Shown: positions 9,301 to 16,189 of the stretch, piece after piece
Position numbering within the stretch: position 1 is the stretch's first letter
Layout of the letters: the number at the start of each line of letters is the position of its first letter
Source: Candidatus Obscuribacterales bacterium
GTDB lineage: Bacteria; Cyanobacteriota; Vampirovibrionia; Obscuribacterales; Obscuribacteraceae
Reading direction: 5' to 3'
DNA length: 47,977 nucleotides
NCBI GenBank assembly: GCA_019748395.1
Contig: JAIEPM010000106.1
Coordinates: 1-47,977 of the forward strand
Made by a program: the position numbers and the translations under genes
Notes under the pieces: model-generated
Told to the model about the DNA's origin: nothing
What the model saw: only the letters and a program-made list of their open reading frames with translations
The model's database searches: none

Positions 9301-9750
9301 GCTCACGCTGTTGCGTCGGCACTACTTGGTACAGCTTATTTTAAGACGGGAGAAACAGATAAAAGTATCAGACCTCTTGAAGAATTTTGCAGTAAAAATG
9401 CGGATCGAGAAGCCTTCGGAATTCTGGCGGCCGCATACAAGAAAAAAGGCATTTTCAGCAAGTCGGAATATTACGCACAACAAGCCGAGCAAATGGCAAA
9501 TCGAGAATGCCTCTTTTACCTAGAAACAGCGAAACAACTCATTTCAAGAAAGCAGGAAGAAAAAGCCGTCGAATTTCTCCGAAAAGCTCTAATTGTCCTG
9601 CCGAGCGCAGAAGAAATCAGACCGATCCTCTGGAAGCTCGCAGAGCATAATGAAGAAGCCGAAAAATTGATGTCCAGCATAAAAATCAGTGACGCTGATA
9701 TAGAAGCATACAAGAGTCTACTGAAACGAAAACAGCAAAAGCGAAAATAA
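6325..9750 (+). CDS. Fused MFS-like transporter / spermidine synthase-like methyltransferase-fold protein with C-terminal TPRs
   Basis: 1141 residues, three regions. Residues about 25-490 contain many membrane helices in two homologous halves, each with a family motif (GGLALGSIFAGRRAD; LAGIFLGSAATARFCD). About 530-740 is a spermidine synthase-like Rossmann domain: DVCNIGWGSGMTMGYAF replaces the SAM-type glycine loop, followed by DGRNFL and SEPSNPWQAGVCNLYT. About 850-1130 holds tetratricopeptide-type helices. This matches fused MFS/spermidine synthase proteins, whose substrates are mostly unknown. The aspartate expected in true aminopropyltransferases is replaced by EPSNPW, so polyamine synthesis is doubtful. 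ATG 6325 is preferred over TTG 6304. It sits between a pilin module and a duplicated pilin gene. Confidence 0.8.
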   Translation: MENQDGIKKQEISKEKKEQDSDISKHKNLAVIASILFFLSGLSSLIYQVIWTRQLVFVFGSSTFASSTVLSTFMGGLALGSIFAGRRADRIKDSLLAYGMLEGIIGIWAIATPYMLETAVPLYKALWQQFHLSVMPFSLLRFLVVAIILIPPTACMGATLPFLSRAVTRNINLVGSSVGNLYSINTLGAVLGALAAGFYLIPQFGLFNTNISAACINIALALLVLFISKKFLPEIREAAKPVLYEGSETGLSLNVKACLLAFAISGAIAMIYEVAWTRALLMIIGSTTYAFSIMLTTFLAGIFLGSAATARFCDKLKDPFFCFAILQLLLCASTILSIELFNHLPYWNLIANRHNLNNPNLSMYTRFLLAASILTPVAICLGASFPLAVKICSKSLEQIGRSVGTLYSVNTLGAIIGAFTAGFIIIPLLGAEKTLLLSAITNFALGTVLLTLCPQKRLIKAAAISLLAVLSLWSALKQESWDQKIIACSQKLRRHLAKTGTDIPEFSKWKKQIDDSADILFWKNGLCANVAVFRFDDNVTSLLTNGHIDASTNSTDVAAQGLLPTVPLLLKPDAVDVCNIGWGSGMTMGYAFLFPIKRLVCAEIEKEVISTSEFFHQINLAPEKDPRLEIEINDGRNFLLSTNEKFDVLISEPSNPWQAGVCNLYTTEYFDTCKARLKPEGIFTLWWQYNEVSSTNVARVLSALKTVFKHVLVFGSSTTGDICAIASADPIKLDLNKLKRGFSQEKRKALLSKTLGLSGPEDLASIIALSEESVNRIASQAASNTDDRNYIEFDVARTYEHQNFKRSNSEWLLSNAGPLWDSIDWTAYTPQEQAEEMGQIALHALTRNSPTAKLWAEESLKIAQNPTAYGALSQLAAQQEGNLESALSFANKAVALSETRKFKLADFYKVRAMVELLGGACLAARRDFEKSLQSRPDDIDAQIRLAQTYLPDYRGWYQTAIMPLQDIGVADTNPREVIRLLVPQMNKITDPKAHAVASALLGTAYFKTGETDKSIRPLEEFCSKNADREAFGILAAAYKKKGIFSKSEYYAQQAEQMANRECLFYLETAKQLISRKQEEKAVEFLRKALIVLPSAEEIRPILWKLAEHNEEAEKLMSSIKISDADIEAYKSLLKRKQQKRK

Positions 9751-9808
9751 TCGCAGTCGGCAGAGCACCCCAGAATATCAAGTAACTGTCTACAAAATCA
9801 CAACAGCA

Positions 9809-9821
9809 GCAGACAACTAGC
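9809..9821. repeat. Direct repeat element A, copy 1
   Basis: GCAGACAACTAGC, identical to 11644-11656. Both copies lie in gaps upstream of pilin-type genes. Confidence 0.45.
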
Positions 9822-9917
9822 ATCAGAATTCAGTCAGTAATCGGCATGAAGCTTTTATCTTACACCACCGGTGATGGCATCATCCTTGACTCAGAGCTCC
9901 TAAAATCCACTCAATTT

Positions 9918-9937
9918 CTTCACAATCAATTCACGCA
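9918..9937. repeat. Direct repeat element B, copy 1
   Basis: CTTCACAATCAATTCACGCA matches 11838-11857 at 19 of 20 positions. It may be a shared regulatory site or a remnant of duplicated upstream DNA. Confidence 0.5.
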
Positions 9938-10173
9938 GATCAGATATTTTGAATTATCACCAGATCGTAATGAGTGATACCACTAATTAGCAAGCCGGAA
10001 TTTCAAAAATCCAAGAACTCCACATAGATCTCCTGAACTCTAGAAATCTCACTCCTTCGCGATGAGATTTCCAGACCAGTCTGAAACTCTCGCAATCGGC
10101 ATTATAAGCTGCTTGCAGCCTTCCATTACCAGTACCAAGAAAAGAATCTCTACCAGTTTCGGAGGCAACTCAA

Positions 10174-11526
10174 ATGGTCAGGTCTCAAAGCGTCAGGACG
10201 GAAGAAGGAACCTCCCTTGCAACGGTATTGATAATAGGTCTGGTATGCACACTCTGGATTTCCGGACTCTTCGCCAGCGTCTTGCCCACAACCGGCAAAG
10301 CCAAGGAATCAAGAATCAAGACAGCAGTCAGAGCCGCCAGCGAAGCCGCATTAGACTGGGCCGTATCCGACCTGTCGAACGGAAATACAAACAGCATAGA
10401 TGCAACAACTTACGGTCAATCAAAGACCAGTTCAGTTCCGACTAATTTCCTCGGCGCTGGAGGATTTCCAATAACAGCCCAGGTGACTGTATTGAATACC
10501 CAACCGTCCTATTCCACCAGCCCTTCATACACAAATGGAAGTTCCGAGTCATTCCTCTATGACCAAACACTGGATAAGGATCTGAGCGGCAACGGCGGGC
10601 TCAATCGCTGGAGGGTAGTAACGGCAGTAGCTAGATGCGCAAATAGAACTTCTTCCGTAAGATGCGTTTTGAAACCAATTGCAGCGACAACCCCACCTGT
10701 GACAGGTTGGGGCTGGGGAGCGGTAGCAACAGGTGTATCATTCCGACAGAACGGTAGTGGCGCTACAGTGGACTACTATAATTCATCCACGAATCCAAAT
10801 CCAAGCTCATTCAGTACGAAAGCGGATCCAAACGACGCAGACACCTCAATCGGGCTGCAAGGCAAGAGCGGCACCGGCAACTCTGTCACTTTCAACGGCG
10901 GTGGCACTATAGGTGGGACACTTTCATACACTTCCGGTACCACAATTTCCGGAAGTCCGACTACAAACGGCACTAATGCAGCTTTTACAGGCAACGTCTT
11001 CCCCCCCGTGCCCAGTTCAAAAAACCTTCCATACTTGAACAACAACAACCCCATTAGCGGCTCCTTCACAATTAACCCCGGCAGCTATCAATTCACCAGC
11101 AACTCCACAGCAATAACAGGCGGTCCAATCACCATTCCGGCAACGGCTACTGCCGCCAATCCGGTTAAAATCTTTATCGACAGCGCTGCCGCAACCGCGA
11201 TTTCGCTTAATGGAAAAAACGGTGTTTTCAACAATCTGAGTGGCATACCAGCAGCTCTCCAGATTTACATCGTCGGAACCAGCGCAGTCAATATAGGAGG
11301 CAATGGCGACTTCCGCGGCGTCCTCTATGCACCGAACGCAGCAGTAACGATCAGCGGCACAGGCGCCATTTACGGAGCAGTAGTTGGCAACACCGTCACA
11401 ATGAACGGTTCTGTGAGCGGCATGCACTATGATCAGGCTCTGGCAAATGCCCCAAGCATCAGCTTCCCCGGAGGCACTTCAGTTACAAATTATCGAAGTG
11501 TGGTTAGCTGGCAAGAGTTGGATTAG
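10174..11526 (+). CDS. PilX-like prepilin, duplicate of the gene at 4889-6241
   Basis: 450 residues, the same length as its twin. By eye about 50 residues differ without gaps, near 89 percent identity, and the C-terminal 200 residues are almost unchanged. Leader to Gly12, then TSLATVLIIGLVCTLWISGL, again Thr instead of Glu at +5. The DNA has diverged much more than the protein, mostly at third codon positions, so this is an old copy under strong constraint or one held similar by selection on the product. GGAGG precedes ATG 10174. It stands alone, with no PilV- or PilW-like gene directly upstream. Confidence 0.78.
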   Translation: MVRSQSVRTEEGTSLATVLIIGLVCTLWISGLFASVLPTTGKAKESRIKTAVRAASEAALDWAVSDLSNGNTNSIDATTYGQSKTSSVPTNFLGAGGFPITAQVTVLNTQPSYSTSPSYTNGSSESFLYDQTLDKDLSGNGGLNRWRVVTAVARCANRTSSVRCVLKPIAATTPPVTGWGWGAVATGVSFRQNGSGATVDYYNSSTNPNPSSFSTKADPNDADTSIGLQGKSGTGNSVTFNGGGTIGGTLSYTSGTTISGSPTTNGTNAAFTGNVFPPVPSSKNLPYLNNNNPISGSFTINPGSYQFTSNSTAITGGPITIPATATAANPVKIFIDSAAATAISLNGKNGVFNNLSGIPAALQIYIVGTSAVNIGGNGDFRGVLYAPNAAVTISGTGAIYGAVVGNTVTMNGSVSGMHYDQALANAPSISFPGGTSVTNYRSVVSWQELD

Positions 11527-11643
11527 CAGCAGACAAGTTCATCGACTGCGACTGATATTGAAATCATTGTCGAAGTTAAGTAGTCAACTTCCGAAACTTA
11601 CTTCCAAGGCAGTAGGCAGGATGCAGTCTGCGAGCCACATTGC

Positions 11644-11656
11644 GCAGACAACTAGC
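11644..11656. repeat. Direct repeat element A, copy 2
   Basis: GCAGACAACTAGC, identical to 9809-9821. Confidence 0.45.
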
Positions 11657-11837
11657 TTCGAATGTTCTACTGCTGTCAACAAGAAGCATACTCCCGCCAT
11701 CAAAAAGCAGACAGAACCCAGCATCATTAGTGGTGGCACTCTTTTTCGACTTTTTCAACCCATGCGAATGCTCAGCAAATTCGCGGACTAGCTTTCTCGG
11801 CTATTCATGCGGCTTTTCAAGCTTCACGCAAGCAATA

Positions 11838-11857
11838 CTTCACAATCATTTCACGCA
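11838..11857. repeat. Direct repeat element B, copy 2
   Basis: CTTCACAATCATTTCACGCA, one mismatch from 9918-9937, about 100 nt upstream of the chosen start of the module 2 PilV-like gene. Confidence 0.5.
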
Positions 11858-11960
11858 AGTATCAATGTTAATTCAGTAGCAAATTTTGACACAAGTGATA
11901 TCAGTGCATAACTCAAGGGCAAAGACAATATGTAGGGGAATTTCTGTCAGGTATTTACAG

Positions 11961-12494
11961 ATGCAGAAAAAAGCGAAAAGGAAGAGCTTCGCAAAGAGCT
12001 CTACAGTCCAACACTATCAGCATCTTAGAGATCGCAAGGGTATGATGCTGGTCGAATTGATGGTATCAATCGTAATGTCTTTATTCATTTCGATCGCACT
12101 ATACGACTCTTACTCGCTGGCAATGCGCGGAACAAGCTATGCACAAAACCAGACAATCGCAGCTTCAATTGCGCAGTCTGCAGTAGACCAATGTCGAGAT
12201 CAAACATGGCCGGACCTACAAACAATGGTTGCGAATTCACCCCAAACACTTGTGATAAGCGGAGCACAGAGCGCACTTGCTTCAGGCAGACCCCTAGGCA
12301 GAGACACCGATCTCACTTATTCCGCAAAATCACAAGCTCTCGTATTCAATGGAACTTGCGTAAGAACCGTGACTCAAACCGGTGGAGCCAACGGTCCCAT
12401 AACTATCACAGCCAACGTGAACTGGAGGTCGGGCACATCTAACCAGACAGTAGTTGCAACGAGTGTAATTACAGCAAATGGTTTTCACAATTGA
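11961..12494 (+). CDS. Type IV prepilin-like minor pilin (PilV-like), module 2
   Basis: 177 residues from ATG 11961. A long basic leader (27 residues, rich in Lys/Arg) ends in Gly27 and is followed by MMLVELMVSIVMSLFISIAL with Glu at +5. Two cysteines (DQCRDQ, GTCVRT) resemble the pair in the module 1 PilV-like protein, and the C-terminal region (TITANVNWRSGTSNQTVVAT) matches the last strands of the module 1 copy (ITVVVTWPNEVGSGNRTMQM). An upstream TTG at 11886 would add 25 residues. The PilW-like gene begins 13 nt after its stop. Confidence 0.72.
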   Translation: MQKKAKRKSFAKSSTVQHYQHLRDRKGMMLVELMVSIVMSLFISIALYDSYSLAMRGTSYAQNQTIAASIAQSAVDQCRDQTWPDLQTMVANSPQTLVISGAQSALASGRPLGRDTDLTYSAKSQALVFNGTCVRTVTQTGGANGPITITANVNWRSGTSNQTVVATSVITANGFHN

Positions 12495-12507
12495 AGGACA
12501 GTGACGC

Positions 12508-13425
12508 ATGCGCAAGACTGATGGGTTGAGTTTAGTAGAACTACTTGTTGTTATGGTCATCATGTTGTTCATATCAATTGCAATTTTCGCGATGCTCACC
12601 TCTAATGCGAAAATCACTCGCAAACTGGAAAACAAAGTAGACGCGATCGAAACTTCACGAGGTGCAGTTGAGAGAATCGGAAAAGACGTTAGAATGGGGC
12701 GCTCGTTTGGAGATCTGTACGGCAATGCCAGCGGCGGCTACGTCGTCGGCACAAACGCGGCATTAACATTCCCCTGCGCCAACGACCCACTGTATTCATC
12801 GCAAGCACAACCAGCAGGCTGGACCGGCGTATGGCCGCCGAGCTTAAGCACCAGCACACTGATCGTCCAAACGCCTGCTTTCAATGCCAATGGATTTCCG
12901 ATGGCTCTTTCCGTCGGGACAGGTACTCCGGCTATCTCAGCAGCAATGGGTCCGCAAGATGATCTATCAACAAGCATATACAGGCTTATCGCAGATCCGG
13001 ATCCGGTCAATCACCCTAACGAATACAGATTGGAATACTGGAATTTTCCGGCTGCAACTCCGGCGAGTCTGCCTGCTATTGTCAAACCTGCTATCGTCGG
13101 TCCAATCATATTAGTTAAAGGAATTATCGGTCCAAAGTTGAACGCCAACAGCAATGTTCCGACAGTATTCCAACTGGTAAGAAAGAAAGATGCGACCCAC
13201 CCATCCGATGCACCAGTGGACCCGGCCACAATTGCCGGAGCAGAACTTGCGCTGTACTCAGGTGTTGTCGTTAACCTTGAGGTTAAGAAGCAGGATGCGT
13301 CAGCCACCTCCGTCGCACAGAGCACCGCTGTCGGTGGCATGCAATTCGAGGTAGTACCAATTAGGGGTGAGTTTTATTTGCGTAACAATATTCAATCAAC
13401 GTCTGCGGGTGGTTTGGGTACATAA
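12508..13425 (+). CDS. Type IV prepilin-like minor pilin (PilW-like), module 2
   Basis: 305 residues beginning MRKTDG, then LSLVELLVVMVIMLFISIAI: cleavage after Gly6, Glu at +5. The following helix (SRGAVERIGKDVRMGRSFGD) and the later block (GPIILVKGIIGPKLNANSNV) correspond to those of the module 1 protein, showing common descent, though the bodies are much more diverged than the PilX-like pair. ATG 12508 has GGA upstream. The product should be processed by prepilin peptidase and join the pilus or pseudopilus tip complex. Confidence 0.75.
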   Translation: MRKTDGLSLVELLVVMVIMLFISIAIFAMLTSNAKITRKLENKVDAIETSRGAVERIGKDVRMGRSFGDLYGNASGGYVVGTNAALTFPCANDPLYSSQAQPAGWTGVWPPSLSTSTLIVQTPAFNANGFPMALSVGTGTPAISAAMGPQDDLSTSIYRLIADPDPVNHPNEYRLEYWNFPAATPASLPAIVKPAIVGPIILVKGIIGPKLNANSNVPTVFQLVRKKDATHPSDAPVDPATIAGAELALYSGVVVNLEVKKQDASATSVAQSTAVGGMQFEVVPIRGEFYLRNNIQSTSAGGLGT

Positions 13426-13442
13426 TTCAGGAGTCCCGGTCT

Positions 13443-14768
13443 ATGAACAGCAAACATTCAACAAGGTCCTCCAGAGGACAATCGGTAGTTATCATGGTTC
13501 TGCTGGGTGTTCTAGCCGGGCTCTGGTTAACTGCAATTTTCGGCTCTCTCTTGCCGACATTTCGAAAGGTTGGAGTAAATAAAGCAACAAATCTGGCGCG
13601 CACCGCGGCTGAAACAGGCTTAGACTGGGCCGTAGATAAGATGAGCAGCGCTTCAACCAGAAACTCTGTTGATCTTGGGACACCGGTAGCCTATACAGGC
13701 ACTCTACCCTCCGGCGTCACCGGCATCAGTGTCACAGTCAGCAACGTAGCTTGCCCGACAAATGCAGCTTGCTACACTTCAGCACTCGATCCTAATAATG
13801 CCGGCAACCAGTTAAACGGCGCAGGTAATCAATGGCGAACAGTTACATCCACAGCAACATTGGCATCAGGCAGAAGCAAAGCGATAAGAGCAGTATTAAT
13901 GCCGCAGGTCACAAATTCATCCAACCCTTTCTGGGTTTGGGCGATGGCTTCTTACACCACAGTTTCAGGCAACACGCCATCGACCCCAATCAAAACATAC
14001 AGCTATGATTCATCAAACGGCAAGAACCCTCAGACTTCCAAAAACAACTATGGTGGTGATGTGGGTGCTAACGGCAGCATAGATCTGGGCAACTCGAACA
14101 TATATGGAAAGGTAAGAACATACGGGAAAAGCGCCAACGTAACGGGCTCCGCTGCAAAAGTATATGAAACTATTACAGCCACCGGCAGCGTGAGTGGAGC
14201 CATAGTGGGGAACGGCAAAGCGAACATCAATGTGCTGAACAACGGTGGAGCTAGTGGGGTGCCATCAGCAACACCAATAGTTCAAAATGCCGCAGCAAAT
14301 CCAATTCCACTCCTAAACATTCCGAGTCACAGCACTGCGGCAACCTTGCCTGGTTCAGGAAACGTCGCAGCCGGACAATACAAGGTGAATACTCTGGCCG
14401 CTCAAAATATAACCATCACATCCGGCCCGGTGGAAATTTTTGTGGAAGGTTCAAGTTCCAAAATCGACTTTTCTGGAAACATCACACTTGCAAACGGACT
14501 TACTCCCAAGGATCTCCGTATCTATTACTCCGGTTCAGAAGATGTGCACCTGGATAACGGCAAATCATTCACAGGTGTAGTTTACGCCCCGAATGCTCTT
14601 GTCCATTTCGATAATGGCGGAAAACTATTCGGCTCGGTGGTGTCTAAGAGCATTGTTTTGGATAATGGAAGTGAATTTTATTATGATACTAACCTAGCCA
14701 ACCTCTCTATGGGCGGAGGCGGAGTATCAGTGAGTGGATTCAGAACGATTTCATACCAGGAGCTATAA
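13443..14768 (+). CDS. PilX-like prepilin, module 2
   Basis: 441 residues. Leader to Gly12, then QSVVIMVLLGVLAGLWLTAI; the +5 residue is Ile, again no Glu. ARTAAETGLDWAVDKM parallels the block in the other two PilX-like proteins, as do the late repeats (GKSFTGVVYAPNALVHFDNG, LFGSVVSKSIVLDNG) and the ending (FRTISYQEL against YRSVVSWQELD). It is clearly a third paralogue but much more distant than the 4889/10174 pair. CAGGAG precedes ATG 13443. A strong terminator follows, closing the pilin island. Confidence 0.74.
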   Translation: MNSKHSTRSSRGQSVVIMVLLGVLAGLWLTAIFGSLLPTFRKVGVNKATNLARTAAETGLDWAVDKMSSASTRNSVDLGTPVAYTGTLPSGVTGISVTVSNVACPTNAACYTSALDPNNAGNQLNGAGNQWRTVTSTATLASGRSKAIRAVLMPQVTNSSNPFWVWAMASYTTVSGNTPSTPIKTYSYDSSNGKNPQTSKNNYGGDVGANGSIDLGNSNIYGKVRTYGKSANVTGSAAKVYETITATGSVSGAIVGNGKANINVLNNGGASGVPSATPIVQNAAANPIPLLNIPSHSTAATLPGSGNVAAGQYKVNTLAAQNITITSGPVEIFVEGSSSKIDFSGNITLANGLTPKDLRIYYSGSEDVHLDNGKSFTGVVYAPNALVHFDNGGKLFGSVVSKSIVLDNGSEFYYDTNLANLSMGGGGVSVSGFRTISYQEL

Positions 14769-14796
14769 ACAAAATTCGCACGCATCCCCAAGCGAA

Positions 14797-14836
14797 AGAA
14801 AGGCTGATTCGGCATTACTGTCAAATCAGCCTTTCT
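14797..14836 (+). terminator. Intrinsic terminator of the pilin island
   Basis: AGAAAGGCTGATT (14797-14809) and AATCAGCCTTTCT (14824-14836) form a perfect 13-bp stem with a 14-nt loop, followed by GATCTTTTT. Confidence 0.85.
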
Positions 14837-15007
14837 GATCTTTTTACTCAAAGAACTTTCAGCTTAAAATCAATGTCGAATAAGGAGGCGACTTCAAACT
14901 CTTAATGAGTCCTGTTGAAATCAGGCCAGTGCTACGGCAAGCGGGCCTGGAGCTTTGACTTTAGATCTTTCAGTTTCTTCAAGGTCTTCAACTTCTATCG
15001 CCCATAC

Positions 15008-15985
15008 CTATAAGCAAGTATAGAAAGCAGAGCGAATATAAATGGAAAGCGCAGTTACGAAGATAAGAGCGCAACCCCACATGACGGCCGAGATGAGCAC
15101 AGGCGGGCTGAGAATAGCTTTCGCGTAGAAAGCGGCAGCAGCTCCGGCGCCACCAAGAGTCCATAGTCCGTAAGTAGTAACCCGGCAAATCAGATCCACA
15201 CCCACTTCACCGATACCTATAGTTAGCAGGCTGCCCTGAGCGATTTTGTCTGCTCTTTTGAGACCACCAATGAACGAACATCCTTCTATAACGATTGCAG
15301 GCAGGATAAGATGACCGGCAAGAGTCCAGAAGACTTCGACTATTCCTGCCAGGAAATTGAAGCCCATGCCGAGCATGCCTGAATGATTTTTATTGCGCAA
15401 GAAGCTGGCGATTTTCTTGGCGGCAAAAGTAGCAATGCCAAGCATAACTATAGCCGGCAAGCTCTGGAAAACAGCCGAGCAGGCTTCCGAAAACTTACCT
15501 GAGCCACGCCCCTCAGTCAGATGGCTATAAACCATGGCAGTGGTAACACCTTCAAGAAAGCGGTTGGTAAGCCACCAGATAGACATGAGCGAGAAAACAA
15601 TGATCATATTGTCAGTTGTGAAAAACGGGGCAACTGTATCCCAGCTGAAACCGAAGCCGCTGGTGTCGGTCGGTCCGTTGATCTGCATTCCACCAAGCAA
15701 TGAGCCTGGAGAAGGAGCGCTGCCGGGCAGAAGCCCGTTGGACGGCGGCGCAGCCATCTGTGCGGCATGGTTGGCAGCGGCTGATGCTCCTGGATGCTGA
15801 ATGGCAGCACCGGCTTTTCCGGCTTGATGACCCATCTGTTTGATGCCGTCCAGGAAAAAAATGAACCCGAAAAGCATGTTGGTAAAAACTGTAAGTATTG
15901 AAGGAATCAGGAGACGCTTGTCCTGCCAGCCCATCTTGACGCTGGCCCAGATCATCCGGAATCCTCTAGAAAACGAGTCAAACAT
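15008..15985 (-). CDS. Polytopic membrane protein (DUF6159-like)
   Basis: 325 residues with several membrane segments: about 25-45 (LIPSILTVFTNMLFGFIFFL), 130-145, 175-195, 225-245 and 275-315. The opening (SRGFRMIWASVKMGWQDKRL) resembles DUF6159 membrane proteins, of unknown function; this assignment is by memory of the pattern. A Pro/Gly/Ala-rich loop occupies about 60-110. The frame closes at TAG 15008-15010, yet 28 more sense codons follow before TGA at 14921-14923, giving a charged tail (VWAIEVEDLEETERSKVKAP). A natural end, a nonsense mutation or a sequencing error are all possible. Transcribed from a good promoter at 16086-16114. Confidence 0.65.
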   Translation of the reverse strand: MFDSFSRGFRMIWASVKMGWQDKRLLIPSILTVFTNMLFGFIFFLDGIKQMGHQAGKAGAAIQHPGASAAANHAAQMAAPPSNGLLPGSAPSPGSLLGGMQINGPTDTSGFGFSWDTVAPFFTTDNMIIVFSLMSIWWLTNRFLEGVTTAMVYSHLTEGRGSGKFSEACSAVFQSLPAIVMLGIATFAAKKIASFLRNKNHSGMLGMGFNFLAGIVEVFWTLAGHLILPAIVIEGCSFIGGLKRADKIAQGSLLTIGIGEVGVDLICRVTTYGLWTLGGAGAAAAFYAKAILSPPVLISAVMWGCALIFVTALSIYIRSAFYTCL

Positions 15986-16085
15986 TGGAAAAACCCTCAG
16001 GGGCTGGGCGAATTAACCTAGTAAAAGAGAAACGGATTTACTTCCAGAGAACCAGAACAGAAAAGCCCAAGTGAATGGTGCCTTT

Positions 16086-16114
16086 ATTCTAGTGAGTTGC
16101 CAAGCGAATGTAAA
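16086..16114 (-). promoter_or_regulatory. Sigma70 promoter of the DUF6159-like gene
   Basis: On the minus strand TTTACA (16114-16109), exactly 17 nt of spacer, then TAGAAT (16091-16086). It predicts a leader of roughly 95 nt before ATG 15985. This is the best-matching promoter I found in the window. Confidence 0.7.
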
Positions 16115-16189
16115 GCAATTTTAACTATTTATATGCTATTTATGCACCTTGTTTTTGACTTTGGCAAGCGCTTTTTTAGGAGCGAATAG

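Larger units (their letters stand above)
9751..10173. other. 423-bp intergenic region upstream of the duplicated PilX-like gene
   Basis: I see no gene. It contains two short elements repeated upstream of the second pilin module (9809-9821 and 9918-9937). It also has a perfect 9-bp hairpin, GAAATCTCA (10043-10051) and TGAGATTTC (10063-10071), without a T-run. Promoter elements must be here, but no clear hexamer pair was found. Confidence 0.5.
11527..11960. other. 434-bp intergenic region upstream of pilin module 2
   Basis: I see no gene. It holds second copies of repeat elements A (11644-11656) and B (11838-11857), plus TTCACGCAAG twice (11823-11832 and 11850-11859). An in-frame TTG at 11886 could extend the pilin gene but lacks a good ribosome-binding site. 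Confidence 0.5.

Noticed and set aside
10043-10071. Hairpin GAAATCTCA/TGAGATTTC as an intrinsic terminator
   Set aside because: No T-run on either side, and it lies about 290 nt after the previous stop codon and 100 nt before the next start; left as a hairpin of unknown role.
10062-10445. A 127-codon frame overlapping the duplicate PilX-like gene
   Set aside because: It overlaps the PilX-like gene in another frame, has biased composition and no recognisable domain; the PilX-like reading is clearly the real one.
4889-11526. The duplicated PilX-like genes as ends of a composite transposon around the MFS/SpeE gene
   Set aside because: No transposase, terminal inverted repeats or target duplications were seen, and the copies are too diverged at the DNA level to be recent mobile ends.
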